Assembly (NCBI GenBank): GCA_015493745.1
Contig: WGCN01000040.1
Span: forward strand, 1 to 53,212
Direction: 5' to 3'
Source: Calditrichales bacterium
GTDB taxonomy: Bacteria; Calditrichota; Calditrichia; Calditrichales; J004
DNA: 53,212 nucleotides
A program made the position numbers and the translations under genes. Positions 8,061-16,395 of the stretch are shown here, in pieces (the first letter of the stretch is position 1; each line of letters starts with the position of its first letter). The notes under the pieces are model-generated. The model saw nothing but the letters and a program-made list of their open reading frames with translations. It did no database searches and was not told the origin of the DNA.

Positions 8061-9314
8061 TCAGGCGTCCACCTTCTCTTCGGAAGGATGCTTGATGATG
8101 CGCACCCGCTCAATTCTGCGGCGGTAGACCCGCTCTACGATAAATTCATACTCACCCCAGCGGATGGAGCTTTTGGTTTTGGGAACCGCGCCGAACTGCC
8201 CCAGTAAAAATCCGGCCAGGGTGTCTACGTTTTCCTCAGCGGGCAGGTTAAAGTTATGATCGTTGAGCTCATCGATGCCTATACTGCCGTTGGCCACATA
8301 GGTGTGATCATCAACCTGTACCAGTTCCGGGGCCTCCTTATCATACTCATCCTGTATCTCACCAACGATCTCCTCAATGACATCCTCCAGGGTCACCAGT
8401 CCGGCCGTGCCGCCATACTCATCCACCACGATAGCCATATGGATACGTTCCACGCGAAATTCACGCAACAGATCATTGACCTTCTTCTGTTCGGGGACGA
8501 TATAGGGTTCATGGGCCAGTTTCATCACATTGAAATCGCTTGAATTGCGCTTGCGGATCAGCGGCAGCAGATCCTTGACGTGAATCAGACCGACGATATT
8601 GTCGATGGTCTCCCTGTAGATGGGAATGCGCGAGTGGCTTTTTTCCCTGATTACCTTAAGCAACTGGGTCAGGGTAACGTCATCGGGCACACACACCATA
8701 TCGATACGCGGCACCATGATCTCGCGGGCGATGGTATCGCTCATCTCAAAAATGCTGTGGATCATGTCCCGCTCATCCTTTTGCAGGGCCACACCGTCAT
8801 CATCGGCATCCACCAGGTTGCGCAGTTCGTCTTCGGTCAGATCATAACGGTTTTTTTCAATCCCGATACGATGCGCGGTAAAATTAAAGGCCTTTTCCAG
8901 AATCAGGGTTAGGGGTATAAGCAACAGATATAACAGACGGAAAAGCGGCATAAACACCTTAATCATAAAGACGGGCTTATGCGACGGCAGTTGTTTGGCC
9001 AGCACTTCCACGATAATGATATCCAAAAGCCAGTAGGTGAGCAAAACCGTTATCCTGTTATCCACGCTGATCAGCGTCAACAGGGTCACCAGGACCACGC
9101 GGGACAAGGTACTGCCGATGACGGTGGTAATCAGCACCCGTTGCGGATGCTCCTGAAGCGCCTCAATGGCTTTCTTCAGCTTGCCCGCCTCGGGCAGGGT
9201 TAAAAGTTCTTGATGGTGAATACTGAAAAGGGCATTTTTGGCGCCTACGAACAGGGCCGTCAGAAGTATGCCCGGAATTATGTAGGCCGAATAGATTAAA
9301 GGTGAGGGGTCCAA
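8061..9314 (-). CDS. CNNM/CorC (HlyC)-family membrane protein, GldE-like
   Basis: A 417-aa inner-membrane protein with the standard order: a DUF21/CNNM transmembrane domain (about residues 5-150, four hydrophobic spans), a CBS pair (about 190-315, from DTIAREIMVPRIDMV to the VDEYGGTAGLVTLEDVIEEIVGEI signature), and a CorC_HlyC domain (about 330-410). Family members are implicated in Mg2+/divalent-cation efflux, and the Bacteroidota homologue GldE is linked to gliding. The start codon is TTG at 9314, giving an N-terminal span. An AGGAG lies 13 nt upstream, rather far. It appears monocistronic. Confidence 0.9.
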   Translation of the reverse strand: MDPSPLIYSAYIIPGILLTALFVGAKNALFSIHHQELLTLPEAGKLKKAIEALQEHPQRVLITTVIGSTLSRVVLVTLLTLISVDNRITVLLTYWLLDIIIVEVLAKQLPSHKPVFMIKVFMPLFRLLYLLLIPLTLILEKAFNFTAHRIGIEKNRYDLTEDELRNLVDADDDGVALQKDERDMIHSIFEMSDTIAREIMVPRIDMVCVPDDVTLTQLLKVIREKSHSRIPIYRETIDNIVGLIHVKDLLPLIRKRNSSDFNVMKLAHEPYIVPEQKKVNDLLREFRVERIHMAIVVDEYGGTAGLVTLEDVIEEIVGEIQDEYDKEAPELVQVDDHTYVANGSIGIDELNDHNFNLPAEENVDTLAGFLLGQFGAVPKTKSSIRWGEYEFIVERVYRRRIERVRIIKHPSEEKVDA

Positions 9315-9744
9315 AATGTGTTATACGCTCCTGCGCTGGTTCAACAAAATTAAATGCTACTCTTAGCGATGCGGAATTTAGCTTATTTCATCACTATAAA
9401 CAAAAATATTAACAGACGGAGATTCCCCGCCTTCCGGACAGCCGGCCTGCGCATCGCCAGCCCGGCCCCGGTGCCGCTTTTACCCCCGCAGCCGGCATGC
9501 GTTCCCGTCAAAACAGATCTCTTTATCCAGGGGAGCAATGCGCAAGATGCCATTTCTTGTATATAGCGGCAAATACGGATAGCGCGGACAAACCGAAAAC
9601 CGGGATACTCTTTTCATACCGGAATCAAATCGGGTAAATTTTAAAGGAAAAAGCCGGTTTATCGCCGGCGGGAACAAGGAATGGACATCGAAAGAGAGAC
9701 TGCGCTTTAGCGGAAACACCGACAATCCGCGCGGCATGCACCTT
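9315..9744. other. 430-bp intergenic region with a possible plus-strand gene remnant
   Basis: No convincing gene. On the plus strand a frame open from about 9580 to 9807 encodes a plausible peptide (segments RDTLFIPESNR, FIAGGNKEW and GMHLLKAFYDDDGYGF). It has no start codon near its beginning and is interrupted by TAG at 9577-9579; the same frame upstream gives MPFLVYSGKYG before the stop. It runs into the 3' end of the antisense membrane-protein gene. An 85-codon minus-strand frame overlaps it. Both may be chance. The first ~100 bp next to 9314 are A+T-rich and probably contain the promoter of the CNNM/CorC gene. Confidence 0.3.
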
Positions 9745-10029
9745 TTAAAGGCTTTTTACGATGATGATGGCTATGGTTTCCAGAATAACGATCACGGCCA
9801 TCACTTTTAGCAGACGGCTTAACAACAGGTTGTTGCCCTTTATAATGACAAAGACGGCCACCGTTAATCCGGCCAGCGCGCCATACATAACGCCCTCCAG
9901 CCCCTTAAGCAGGGCCTCCAGTCCGATCAGGCCTTCAAACTGTATGACAAAAGAGGCTATGATTCCGCCACTGACCATAAAGGCCAGCACCGCCAGAATG
10001 AGTAAACCGAAACATTTTAGACTATACAT
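9745..10029 (-). CDS. small three-span membrane protein, unknown
   Basis: A 94-aa hydrophobic protein with three predicted helices (about residues 5-25, 40-60 and 70-92) and almost no soluble part. The start at 10029 is chosen because AGGAGG lies 5 nt upstream; the longer frame to 10074 would place this site inside the gene. I recognise no family. It stands alone between two intergenic gaps and shares strand with its neighbours. Confidence 0.6.
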   Translation of the reverse strand: MYSLKCFGLLILAVLAFMVSGGIIASFVIQFEGLIGLEALLKGLEGVMYGALAGLTVAVFVIIKGNNLLLSRLLKVMAVIVILETIAIIIVKSL

Positions 10030-10239
10030 GGAGTCCTCCTCAAAACCCTCACTAAAATATAAGAAAAAAAACACCGATAAAAAGAGCAGACGTAAATAAA
10101 GCCGGAATCAGGCAAAAAATAGTGACTCCACGGCCAGGTTCTTCACTTTCCGGGATGGGGATTTTATTCGTTTTATATTTTGTATGAAATTCAAGTTATA
10201 AACGGTGAGCGTGCCGTATATCGCCGAAGGGAAACGGAC

Positions 10240-10261
10240 GGCGCGGCCGGGGCCCGGCGCC
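10240..10261. repeat. very G+C-rich imperfect palindrome downstream of the Bat cluster
   Basis: A 22-bp sequence of only G and C with GGCGC...GCGCC arms around a GGGGCCC core, 18 bp beyond the last gene of the cluster. It could fold into a hairpin in the read-through RNA, but no T-run follows, so it is not a standard intrinsic terminator. It may act as a 3'-end stabiliser. Confidence 0.3.
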
Positions 10262-10278
10262 TCACGGTTAAGCGGCCG

Positions 10279-11055
10279 CTATATAAGACCGGCCATCAGG
10301 GCCAGGGAGATGAGGATGAGCATGGCCGCCACCACATAGCGCACGGAGCCGATAGTCATTTTTTTCAGCAGCCTGTTGCCGATAAAAGCCCCGGAAAAAG
10401 CGGCCAACACGGCGGTGACCAGCAAGGGCGCGTTGTCCATGTATAGTTCCGGTTTGAAGCGTGAGGAGTAGACAAAAAGGCGGGCCACGTCTATGATGAC
10501 GGCAATAACCACTCCGGTAGCGATAAAGGCCTCCTTACCCAGATTAAACTTTACCAGTACGGCGCTGCGCAAAGCCCCCTGATGACCGGACAAACCGCCG
10601 AAAAATCCGCTGAGCATCCCGCCCAGCGGTAGGGAAAAAACGGATTTTTGCAGGGGGGGCATCCATTTAAAAATATCCATCAGGGCAAAAAACATAATCA
10701 ATACGGCAATGGAAATATCCAAAGCGGTAACACTGAAAGAACGCCCCAGCCATTGATAGCTGTACAGGGGTTGGAGTCCGGTCAGCCAGACCAGCAGTGA
10801 GGCTCCCAGCATGGCGGCCAGGGCCGCGGGCAGGCCAAAAGCAATCACCGTGCCCCAGTCGGCCTTGCGACCGATCAACGTCAGTTTAAAAAGGTTGTTG
10901 AGCAGGTGTACGACCGCGGTTAGCGCTATGGCCGATTCAAGAGGGAAAAAAAGAGCAAAGGCCGGCATGAGAAGCGTGCCCAGGCCAAAACCGGAAAAAA
11001 AGGTCAGGGCCGAGACCAGCAACGCTACACAAGCTATGATAATATAGCTGGCCAT
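10279..11055 (-). CDS. TauE/SafE-family permease (putative sulfite or anion exporter)
   Basis: A 258-aa inner-membrane protein with about eight hydrophobic spans in two repeats. The first begins FFSGFGLGTLLMPAFALFFP and the second FKWM..LPLGGMLSGFFGGLSGHQGALRS, which is the internal duplication typical of TauE/SafE. Related proteins export sulfite, sulfoacetate or other small anions; the substrate here is unknown. It starts 4 bp after the stop of the SPOR lipoprotein and is the last gene of the long Bat-type cluster, so co-transcription is likely. A link to the Bat machinery is unproven. Confidence 0.85.
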   Translation of the reverse strand: MASYIIIACVALLVSALTFFSGFGLGTLLMPAFALFFPLESAIALTAVVHLLNNLFKLTLIGRKADWGTVIAFGLPAALAAMLGASLLVWLTGLQPLYSYQWLGRSFSVTALDISIAVLIMFFALMDIFKWMPPLQKSVFSLPLGGMLSGFFGGLSGHQGALRSAVLVKFNLGKEAFIATGVVIAVIIDVARLFVYSSRFKPELYMDNAPLLVTAVLAAFSGAFIGNRLLKKMTIGSVRYVVAAMLILISLALMAGLI

Positions 11056-11059
11056 CTGT

Positions 11060-11566
11060 TCAGTTACCTTCGGATACGGGTACCCTTACTTTTGCACGCA
11101 CGATAAAGGCTTCGCGATAATTGCGATCCCGGGCCTCATCCTTGATGGTTTCCGCCTCTTCGCGGGATACGGCATCCCCCACGCGTACCTTGTATAAATT
11201 GGACTCAAAGGTCAGATAAACGGCATAGCCCAGGTCCGCAAAAAGTTCCCGCGCCTCTTCGCGCACCAGGGTGGCCCGCTCCAGATCCTTGGTTACAAAT
11301 ATCTGAACCTGAAAACCGTTCACCTCCCGGTAGCGGGTTTCACCGGCGGATTCGGCTTTTGCATCGGCACTGACCGCCGCTTCGGCGGCCGTATTGGCCT
11401 TGGGGTTGCGGGCAATGATGATATCGTCATCATTCAGGGTGGAGGGATCGAAACTTTCGTCATAGGCAGTAGATGAAGGGGTGTCTTTTTCCACCCGGGA
11501 AAGCTTTTTACCTCCCCCGCAGGAGGCCAGAAAAATCAAAAGAGCGGCCACTAAAATTAAACGCAT
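11060..11566 (-). CDS. SPOR-domain lipoprotein
   Basis: A 168-aa protein with a lipoprotein signal (LVAALLIFLASC, Cys at residue 16), an Ala/Asp/Glu-rich linker (about 20-75), and a C-terminal SPOR domain (about 80-160) with the typical NGFQVQIFVTK strand, ARELFADLGYAVYL helix-strand and YKVRVGDAVSREEAE block. SPOR domains bind glycan strands stripped of peptide stems at sites of cell-wall turnover. It lies between batE (7 bp) and the TauE-like gene (4 bp), and AGGAATCTT precedes the ATG. Its place in the cluster suggests that the Bat machine touches peptidoglycan. Confidence 0.88.
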   Translation of the reverse strand: MRLILVAALLIFLASCGGGKKLSRVEKDTPSSTAYDESFDPSTLNDDDIIIARNPKANTAAEAAVSADAKAESAGETRYREVNGFQVQIFVTKDLERATLVREEARELFADLGYAVYLTFESNLYKVRVGDAVSREEAETIKDEARDRNYREAFIVRAKVRVPVSEGN

Positions 11567-11573
11567 AAGATTC

Positions 11574-12326
11574 CTATATCTTTTCTATGGATTTTACAGG
11601 CAGCCAGCCGGTTTTGCCATCCTTTAGCCGCACCAGTTCCCAGTCACCGCTGCGCCGTTCCATCAGCACCCGGGTGCCTTCATGCAGCACAAAAAGCTCG
11701 GTGGCGTTGGTTGCCGGTTCGGCATGGACGGTAATACTGCTGTCCATAATTACGGCAAAATGTTCTGTTTCCGCAAGATACAGACGTTGCAACCATACAA
11801 TCAATGCCAAAATCCACAAAATTGATACCAGCTTAATAAAATCCGTGCGTAAATTCCGGCCACGGTTTTTCCGGTAAAAAAAGGCCGTCAGGGCGCCGAG
11901 CAGGATGGTGAAAAGGAGCAGGGAGAGCCATCCCCAGGAGCGCACTCCCAGCGCATACACCAGGCCATCCCACCATTCGGCGATAAAGAGCCGCGGCGGA
12001 TCGGCAATCTGATCGGGCAGGGTCAGGATCAATAATTCCAGATTTTGCCGTAAGGCTTCATCATCATCCAGATATTTTTTAGCGCGTTCATAGTTCAGTC
12101 GGGCCGGGCCGGGCCGGTGCATACGGTAGTAGCTGTTACCCAGGTTATAATAAACCTCCCCGCTCTCCAGCCCCGTCTTTAAAATGTCTTCATATAAGCC
12201 GGCGGCTTTCCCGAAGTCATTTTCCTTATAGGCCTGATTGGCCTGTTCGAACAACAGATAGGGATCCTGGGCCCTCAGGTTCATGGCCCCAAGAAGAATA
12301 AACAGGGACAGCATGGCTGTTTTCAT
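11574..12326 (-). CDS. batE: BatE-like protein: TPR plus SH3b domain
   Basis: A 250-aa protein with a signal peptide (to about residue 19), two to three TPR motifs (about 25-100, including AYKENDFGKAAGLYEDIL and EVYYNLGNSYYRMHRPGPARLNY), two transmembrane helices (about 128-150 and 165-183) and a C-terminal bacterial SH3 domain (about 195-248; ITVHAEPATNATEL, GDWELVRLKDGKTGWLP). This is the BatE architecture of Bacteroidota aerotolerance operons. The start overlaps the batD stop by 4 bp (ATGA). It probably assembles with BatA-D in the inner membrane with TPR and SH3 in the periplasm. Function beyond assembly is unknown. Confidence 0.88.
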   Translation of the reverse strand: MKTAMLSLFILLGAMNLRAQDPYLLFEQANQAYKENDFGKAAGLYEDILKTGLESGEVYYNLGNSYYRMHRPGPARLNYERAKKYLDDDEALRQNLELLILTLPDQIADPPRLFIAEWWDGLVYALGVRSWGWLSLLLFTILLGALTAFFYRKNRGRNLRTDFIKLVSILWILALIVWLQRLYLAETEHFAVIMDSSITVHAEPATNATELFVLHEGTRVLMERRSGDWELVRLKDGKTGWLPVKSIEKI

Positions 12327-14116
12327 AGCACTTTTTCCAATTGAGTGATCAGTTCCCGGGCTTCGTCCAGAACTTTTTGACGGTCGCCCGCATTGTCGCT
12401 TCCACCGCCGTATTGACGGAAACGGCTTTCCTGCAATATGGCCTTCACGCGTTTAATCAGCATGGCATCCACCTTCTGTTTTTCCAGATACTTACCGATC
12501 TCATCGCTGTTAAAGGCACTCAACTCCATATTGAGCTTATCACGCACATAGCCGCTCAGGGCTTCATCAATGGCCTTATAAAAAGCCGCGGCGGTGCCCT
12601 CCTTGTGGCGGGTGGCATCTTTCAGCCATTTGGCGGCCTGCTTTCCGGCCTTTAACCGGCGATTGAGGCGGACATTACCGGCCAGACGCACGCGCCGGGT
12701 GTCATAGTAGAAAAAGGCGGCAAACAGAATAAGAACGGTAAGATATCCCAGGATGATGGCCGTAAACCCATAACTGACTTTTTCCACCGGATGCAGTTGG
12801 GTCGTCTCCTTGATAAAACGGATATCCCGGCCAAGCAGGGTTACCTCCCGGCGTCCGACGCCCCCTAAGGGGGTGGGTTGTCCGGGGCGTACCTCCCCGG
12901 TAATGGTCAGGGGGATGGGCTCGCTACGCAAAGTAACATAACGGCCCCTGACCGGATCATAGTAGGAAAAGGAAAGGGGTTTTATGGTAAAGCGGCCCGG
13001 CAAGCGGGGGATCAGGATATATTCCGCCGATTTCATGCCGCTGACACGATTGTTGTTCTTATTGATCCGGGTTTGCACCTTCGGGTCGTAACGCTCAATA
13101 TCCTGCGGGATGGCCGGAACGGGCAGCTCAACCAGCTTGATATTGCCCTGCCCTCTTAAAACAATTTTCAGGGCTACGGCATTGTTCACCGCCGCTTCCT
13201 TTTTATCTACCGAAACTTTCAGACTGTAATTCCCCACCGCTCCCTTAAAATCCGCCGGTTTGCCCTTTGGCGGCAAGGGTTTGATCTTAAAGCGCACGGC
13301 CTTTGTTTTTAAAGGTGTTTCCACGGTACGGCCGGGGCGGTCAAAAAAGCTGTCAAACAGACTGCGGCTGCGGGAACGACCGCGCACTATGGACTGGGTC
13401 ATAATTTCCATCGGTTCCAGGGTTATCTCCCCCGACCGGGTGGGAAAGAGAGCCACCTTGCGCAGGGTAACCACATTGTAGTTCACCCCGTTAATGATTT
13501 CACTTCTTATGCGTGGTTGACGGGGTAGCTCAAAATCTTCCACCCAAAAACCGGTATTGGAGGGCAGCTTTTCCACTTCATAGGTTTGAATATTGATATT
13601 AAAATAGAGCTTATACTCCACGATGATCTGCTCGCCGATATAAGCCTCTCTTTTTGAGGGAATTACCTTGAAAAATATCTTCTTACCCGCCAGTTCCGGA
13701 TCGGTTGCGTTTTTGACCCGCTTATCCTTTTGCCCGGCCGGTCTTACTTTGACCTCAATGGGATCGGTTTTCAGCAGCTTGCCGTTGTATTCCACCCCGG
13801 CGGCGCCTATGGTAAAGGTACCCTCGCTTCTCGGTTTCAGAATAAAGGAATAGCTCTTCGAGGAACTCATCTTCCCGTTTATCCACTGCATATTGGTGGA
13901 TTGATTGGGCCCGGAGAGTACATAAAAGTTTTTAAATTCCGGGAAAGTGACATCGGGTAACCCGCTCCCTTCGCCTTCGACCTTGACCGTATATTGCAAG
14001 CGTTGATCCATCCGGATATCGTTATCGGAGACATAGGCGCGAAAGGTAATTTCGGCGGCGGATACTCCCAAAACCCACAGGGTCAATAATCCGTAGATGA
14101 TAATATGTCGTTTCAT
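12323..14116 (-). CDS. batD: BatD, oxygen-tolerance/aerotolerance membrane protein
   Basis: A 597-aa BatD-family protein. A signal peptide (to about residue 20) is followed by tandem Ig-like beta domains (about 21-415; FRAYVSDNDIRMDQRLQYTVKVEGEG and IIVEYKLYFN are typical). A transmembrane helix at about 445-468 precedes a cytoplasmic helical domain (about 475-597). BatD is needed with BatA/B/C/E for oxidative-stress tolerance in Bacteroides and related operons; the mechanism is unknown. It lies 7 bp after the Lys/Asp/Gln-rich gene and overlaps batE by 4 bp. Two shorter proteins of similar design are encoded upstream at 22004 and 26128. Confidence 0.92.
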   Translation of the reverse strand: MKRHIIIYGLLTLWVLGVSAAEITFRAYVSDNDIRMDQRLQYTVKVEGEGSGLPDVTFPEFKNFYVLSGPNQSTNMQWINGKMSSSKSYSFILKPRSEGTFTIGAAGVEYNGKLLKTDPIEVKVRPAGQKDKRVKNATDPELAGKKIFFKVIPSKREAYIGEQIIVEYKLYFNINIQTYEVEKLPSNTGFWVEDFELPRQPRIRSEIINGVNYNVVTLRKVALFPTRSGEITLEPMEIMTQSIVRGRSRSRSLFDSFFDRPGRTVETPLKTKAVRFKIKPLPPKGKPADFKGAVGNYSLKVSVDKKEAAVNNAVALKIVLRGQGNIKLVELPVPAIPQDIERYDPKVQTRINKNNNRVSGMKSAEYILIPRLPGRFTIKPLSFSYYDPVRGRYVTLRSEPIPLTITGEVRPGQPTPLGGVGRREVTLLGRDIRFIKETTQLHPVEKVSYGFTAIILGYLTVLILFAAFFYYDTRRVRLAGNVRLNRRLKAGKQAAKWLKDATRHKEGTAAAFYKAIDEALSGYVRDKLNMELSAFNSDEIGKYLEKQKVDAMLIKRVKAILQESRFRQYGGGSDNAGDRQKVLDEARELITQLEKVL

Positions 14117-14123
14117 TTCTCGG

Positions 14124-14642
14124 TTACCAGTCTTTATCGGTTTTCCGGCGCGCCGGAACCTTGATGGGCGGCTTTTTCTTTTGGGCCTCTTTTTCGGATT
14201 CTCTCAGCGCGTTAAGGATGCGTTGCGCCTCCTCCCGGCTTATTTTCTGCTTTTGACCCGAGGCCTGTTGCTCTTTTTGTTCATCTCCCTTTTGGGGCTG
14301 TTGCTGTTCATCCTGTTGCTTTTGCCGCTCTTCTTTATTTTTATCTTTATCTTTCTGATCCTGTTTCTGTTTATCCTGATCCTTTTTGTCGTCATTCTTT
14401 CCGGACTTGTCCTGAGAGGAGGAATTCTGCTTATCTTTCTCTTTTTGTTCTTTTATTTTCTCCAACAGGGCGCGCAGCTTTTCATCCCCCGGATTTTGTT
14501 TTAGGCCGAGCTCTATCAACTGCCGGGCCTGATTCATTTTACCGTCTATATACAATTTGGCGGCTTCGTCAAAAACAGAGGCCTTTAACGGCGGAGCCCA
14601 AAATATAAGCGTCAGTCCTATAAGCATCATTATTTTTTTCAT
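14124..14642 (-). CDS. low-complexity Lys/Asp/Gln-rich secreted protein (BatC-associated)
   Basis: A 172-aa protein with a signal peptide (to about residue 21), a short helical TPR-like unit (about 22-62; AAKLYIDGKMNQARQLIELGL) and then about 85 residues made almost only of K, D, Q, E, S and N (KDQDKQKQDQKDKDKNKEE and similar). The tail is basic (KKPPIKVPARRKTDKDW). It overlaps batC by 4 bp (ATGA) and is 7 bp before batD. The second half of canonical BatC often carries such a Lys/Glu/Gln-rich tail, so this may be a split-off BatC module. I know no function. Confidence 0.75.
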   Translation of the reverse strand: MKKIMMLIGLTLIFWAPPLKASVFDEAAKLYIDGKMNQARQLIELGLKQNPGDEKLRALLEKIKEQKEKDKQNSSSQDKSGKNDDKKDQDKQKQDQKDKDKNKEERQKQQDEQQQPQKGDEQKEQQASGQKQKISREEAQRILNALRESEKEAQKKKPPIKVPARRKTDKDW

Positions 14643-15352
14643 TGCGGATGCCCCTCGTTTATGGCGTTCACATCCTTAAGCCTTTGGATGAACCCGTTAT
14701 AGGCGGCCACGGTTTTATCCCGGGCCAGGGCGATCCGCATCACGGCCAGCGCCTCATCAAAAAGACCTTCCCGCACCAGCGTATCCGCTTTCTTTCTCAT
14801 CTTTTTGGCATATTCACTGGGCTTAACCGATTCCTGCTTATTCTGCTTCTGCTTATTTTGCTGCTCCTTCATTTTTCTCAGGGTCAGCTCCAGATTGTAC
14901 TTGGCATCCTTGTCCGCCGGGTTAAAATCCAGGGCCCGCTTATAGGCGTCGATGGCTTCCTGAAATTTGTTTTTGGCATAAAAAGTGTTTCCGATATTGT
15001 ACCAGGCTTTTTGCACCAGTGTCTTATCCTCGGCGGGAATCACCTTATAAAAGCTTTGCAAGGCCTCATCGTACTGTTCCAGCTTAAACAGCGCATCGCC
15101 CTGATTAAAATATATCAGCGGATTTCGGGGGTCTTCGGTCAAAGCCCGGCCATAGGCCTCCACCGCCTGCCGGTACTGCCCTTGTTTATAAAAAGCGTTC
15201 CCCTCTTCCACCTGTGAACGCACCGATTGCCCCCACAGGGAGCCGCACAGTAACAACAGGATAACGGGAAGGCTCGCCATGCGGCGGCCCCATACCCGAT
15301 GCCGGTATCCTTCCGGCGCTGTCTTAAACGTTGTTTTCATTTTTTTATTCAT
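14639..15352 (-). CDS. batC: BatC-like TPR protein
   Basis: About 237 aa with an N-terminal signal anchor (ASLPVILLLLCGSLWGQ) and at least three TPR motifs (about 48-160): EEGNAFYKQGQYRQAVEAYGRAL, then YFNQGDALFKLEQYDEALQSF, then YNIGNTFYAKNKFQEAIDAYKRAL. These end in the NPADKDAKYNLEL block typical of BatC. A Gln/Lys-rich stretch (KEQQNKQKQNKQE) follows, then a helical region. The start is ATG 15352, or GTG 15355. It lies 16 bp after batB. It is expected to scaffold the VWA proteins in the periplasm. Confidence 0.87.
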   Translation of the reverse strand: MNKKMKTTFKTAPEGYRHRVWGRRMASLPVILLLLCGSLWGQSVRSQVEEGNAFYKQGQYRQAVEAYGRALTEDPRNPLIYFNQGDALFKLEQYDEALQSFYKVIPAEDKTLVQKAWYNIGNTFYAKNKFQEAIDAYKRALDFNPADKDAKYNLELTLRKMKEQQNKQKQNKQESVKPSEYAKKMRKKADTLVREGLFDEALAVMRIALARDKTVAAYNGFIQRLKDVNAINEGHPQ

Positions 15353-15368
15353 CACATTCCGGTATAAT

Positions 15369-16388
15369 CTATTGTGCTTTTTTAACCCGGCGTTCGGGCC
15401 AGACGAATTCCCAAAACAGAAAAGCCAGGGCCAGCATCAAAAAAATCTGAAAGCGGTCTTCATATTGCGCAAACTGGCGGGCTGTCAATTCCTTTTTGTC
15501 CATGGCGCTCACCTCTTTGTAAATCGATTGCAGCTCTGCCTCCCCGTTGCCGGCCATATAAAATTTCCCGTTGGCGGCCAGGGCTATTTGTTGCAGGGTG
15601 GCCGCATCCAGCCGGGTGGTCACCACATTGCCGTTTCGATCTTTTTTAAATCCCTTGCGGTTTCCGTATTTATCGTAAAGAGGAATGGGCACCCCCTGTT
15701 CGGAGCCCAGACCGATGGTATAAATGATCACGCCCTGTTCGGCCGCTTTTTTCGCCGCCGCCACGGGGTCGGCTTCATGCTCTTCCCCGTCGGTAATAAT
15801 GATGAGTACCTTATGCTTGGTATCCTTTTGATTAAAAGCCCGCGTGGCCGTTTCAATCGCTCCGGCGATATCCGTGCCCGGCAACGGGATGAGTTCGGTA
15901 TCCATCATACGCAGGAACATGCGTGAAGCGGCATAATCCAGGGTCAGCGGCATCTGCACATGGGCGATACCGGCAAAGGCCACCAGCCCGATACGGTCAC
16001 CGTGAAGCATATCGATCAGTTTATTGACCTCATACCGGGCTTTTTCCAGCCGGTTGGGCTTTATATCCTCGGCCTGCATACTCAGGGAGACATCCAGAGC
16101 GACGATGATATCGATCCCTTTCTGCCTGACATCCTCCAGACGGGTACCGATTTGCGGATCGGCCAGGGCCACAACCAGCATGGCATAGGCCACAACGAAC
16201 AAAATGAATTTTTGCCGCCTTCTGTGCCGGATTACCCCCGGAGTCAACTTATTCAGCAAGCGCCCGTTGCCGAAACGGAGCAGCATTTTTTGACGCACCT
16301 TTTCGGCATACAGGTATAAAGCGATCAGAGCAACAATCCCCCACAGGGCATGCAGCCATCCGGGGTGAGCAAAGCGTAGGGCTTCCAT
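15369..16388 (-). CDS. batB: BatB, VWA-domain membrane protein
   Basis: A 339-aa protein with N-terminal membrane helices (about residues 10-28 and 60-77), a von Willebrand A domain (about 90-290) and a C-terminal helix (about 315-332). The metal-ion-dependent adhesion site is complete: D99-V-S101-L-S103, then the Thr of PLPGTDIAGAIE and the Asp of IIITDGEEHE. It follows batA at 7 bp and precedes batC. MoxR-type ATPases are usually paired with VWA proteins, and the MoxR gene of this cluster is the likely partner. Confidence 0.93.
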   Translation of the reverse strand: MEALRFAHPGWLHALWGIVALIALYLYAEKVRQKMLLRFGNGRLLNKLTPGVIRHRRRQKFILFVVAYAMLVVALADPQIGTRLEDVRQKGIDIIVALDVSLSMQAEDIKPNRLEKARYEVNKLIDMLHGDRIGLVAFAGIAHVQMPLTLDYAASRMFLRMMDTELIPLPGTDIAGAIETATRAFNQKDTKHKVLIIITDGEEHEADPVAAAKKAAEQGVIIYTIGLGSEQGVPIPLYDKYGNRKGFKKDRNGNVVTTRLDAATLQQIALAANGKFYMAGNGEAELQSIYKEVSAMDKKELTARQFAQYEDRFQIFLMLALAFLFWEFVWPERRVKKAQ

Positions 16389-16395
16389 GATCCGT

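Noticed and set aside
9480-9737. 85-codon minus-strand frame between the CNNM/CorC gene and the small membrane protein
   Set aside because: Ser/Arg/Pro/Leu-rich, no ribosome-binding site, no recognisable motif. More likely the complement of a gene remnant or chance.
10240-10261. Intrinsic terminator of the Bat cluster
   Set aside because: The palindrome is strong but no T-run follows, so it is kept only as a repeat.
14124-14642. Frameshifted end of batC
   Set aside because: It has its own signal peptide, start and ATGA overlap, so it is an independent gene rather than a broken tail.
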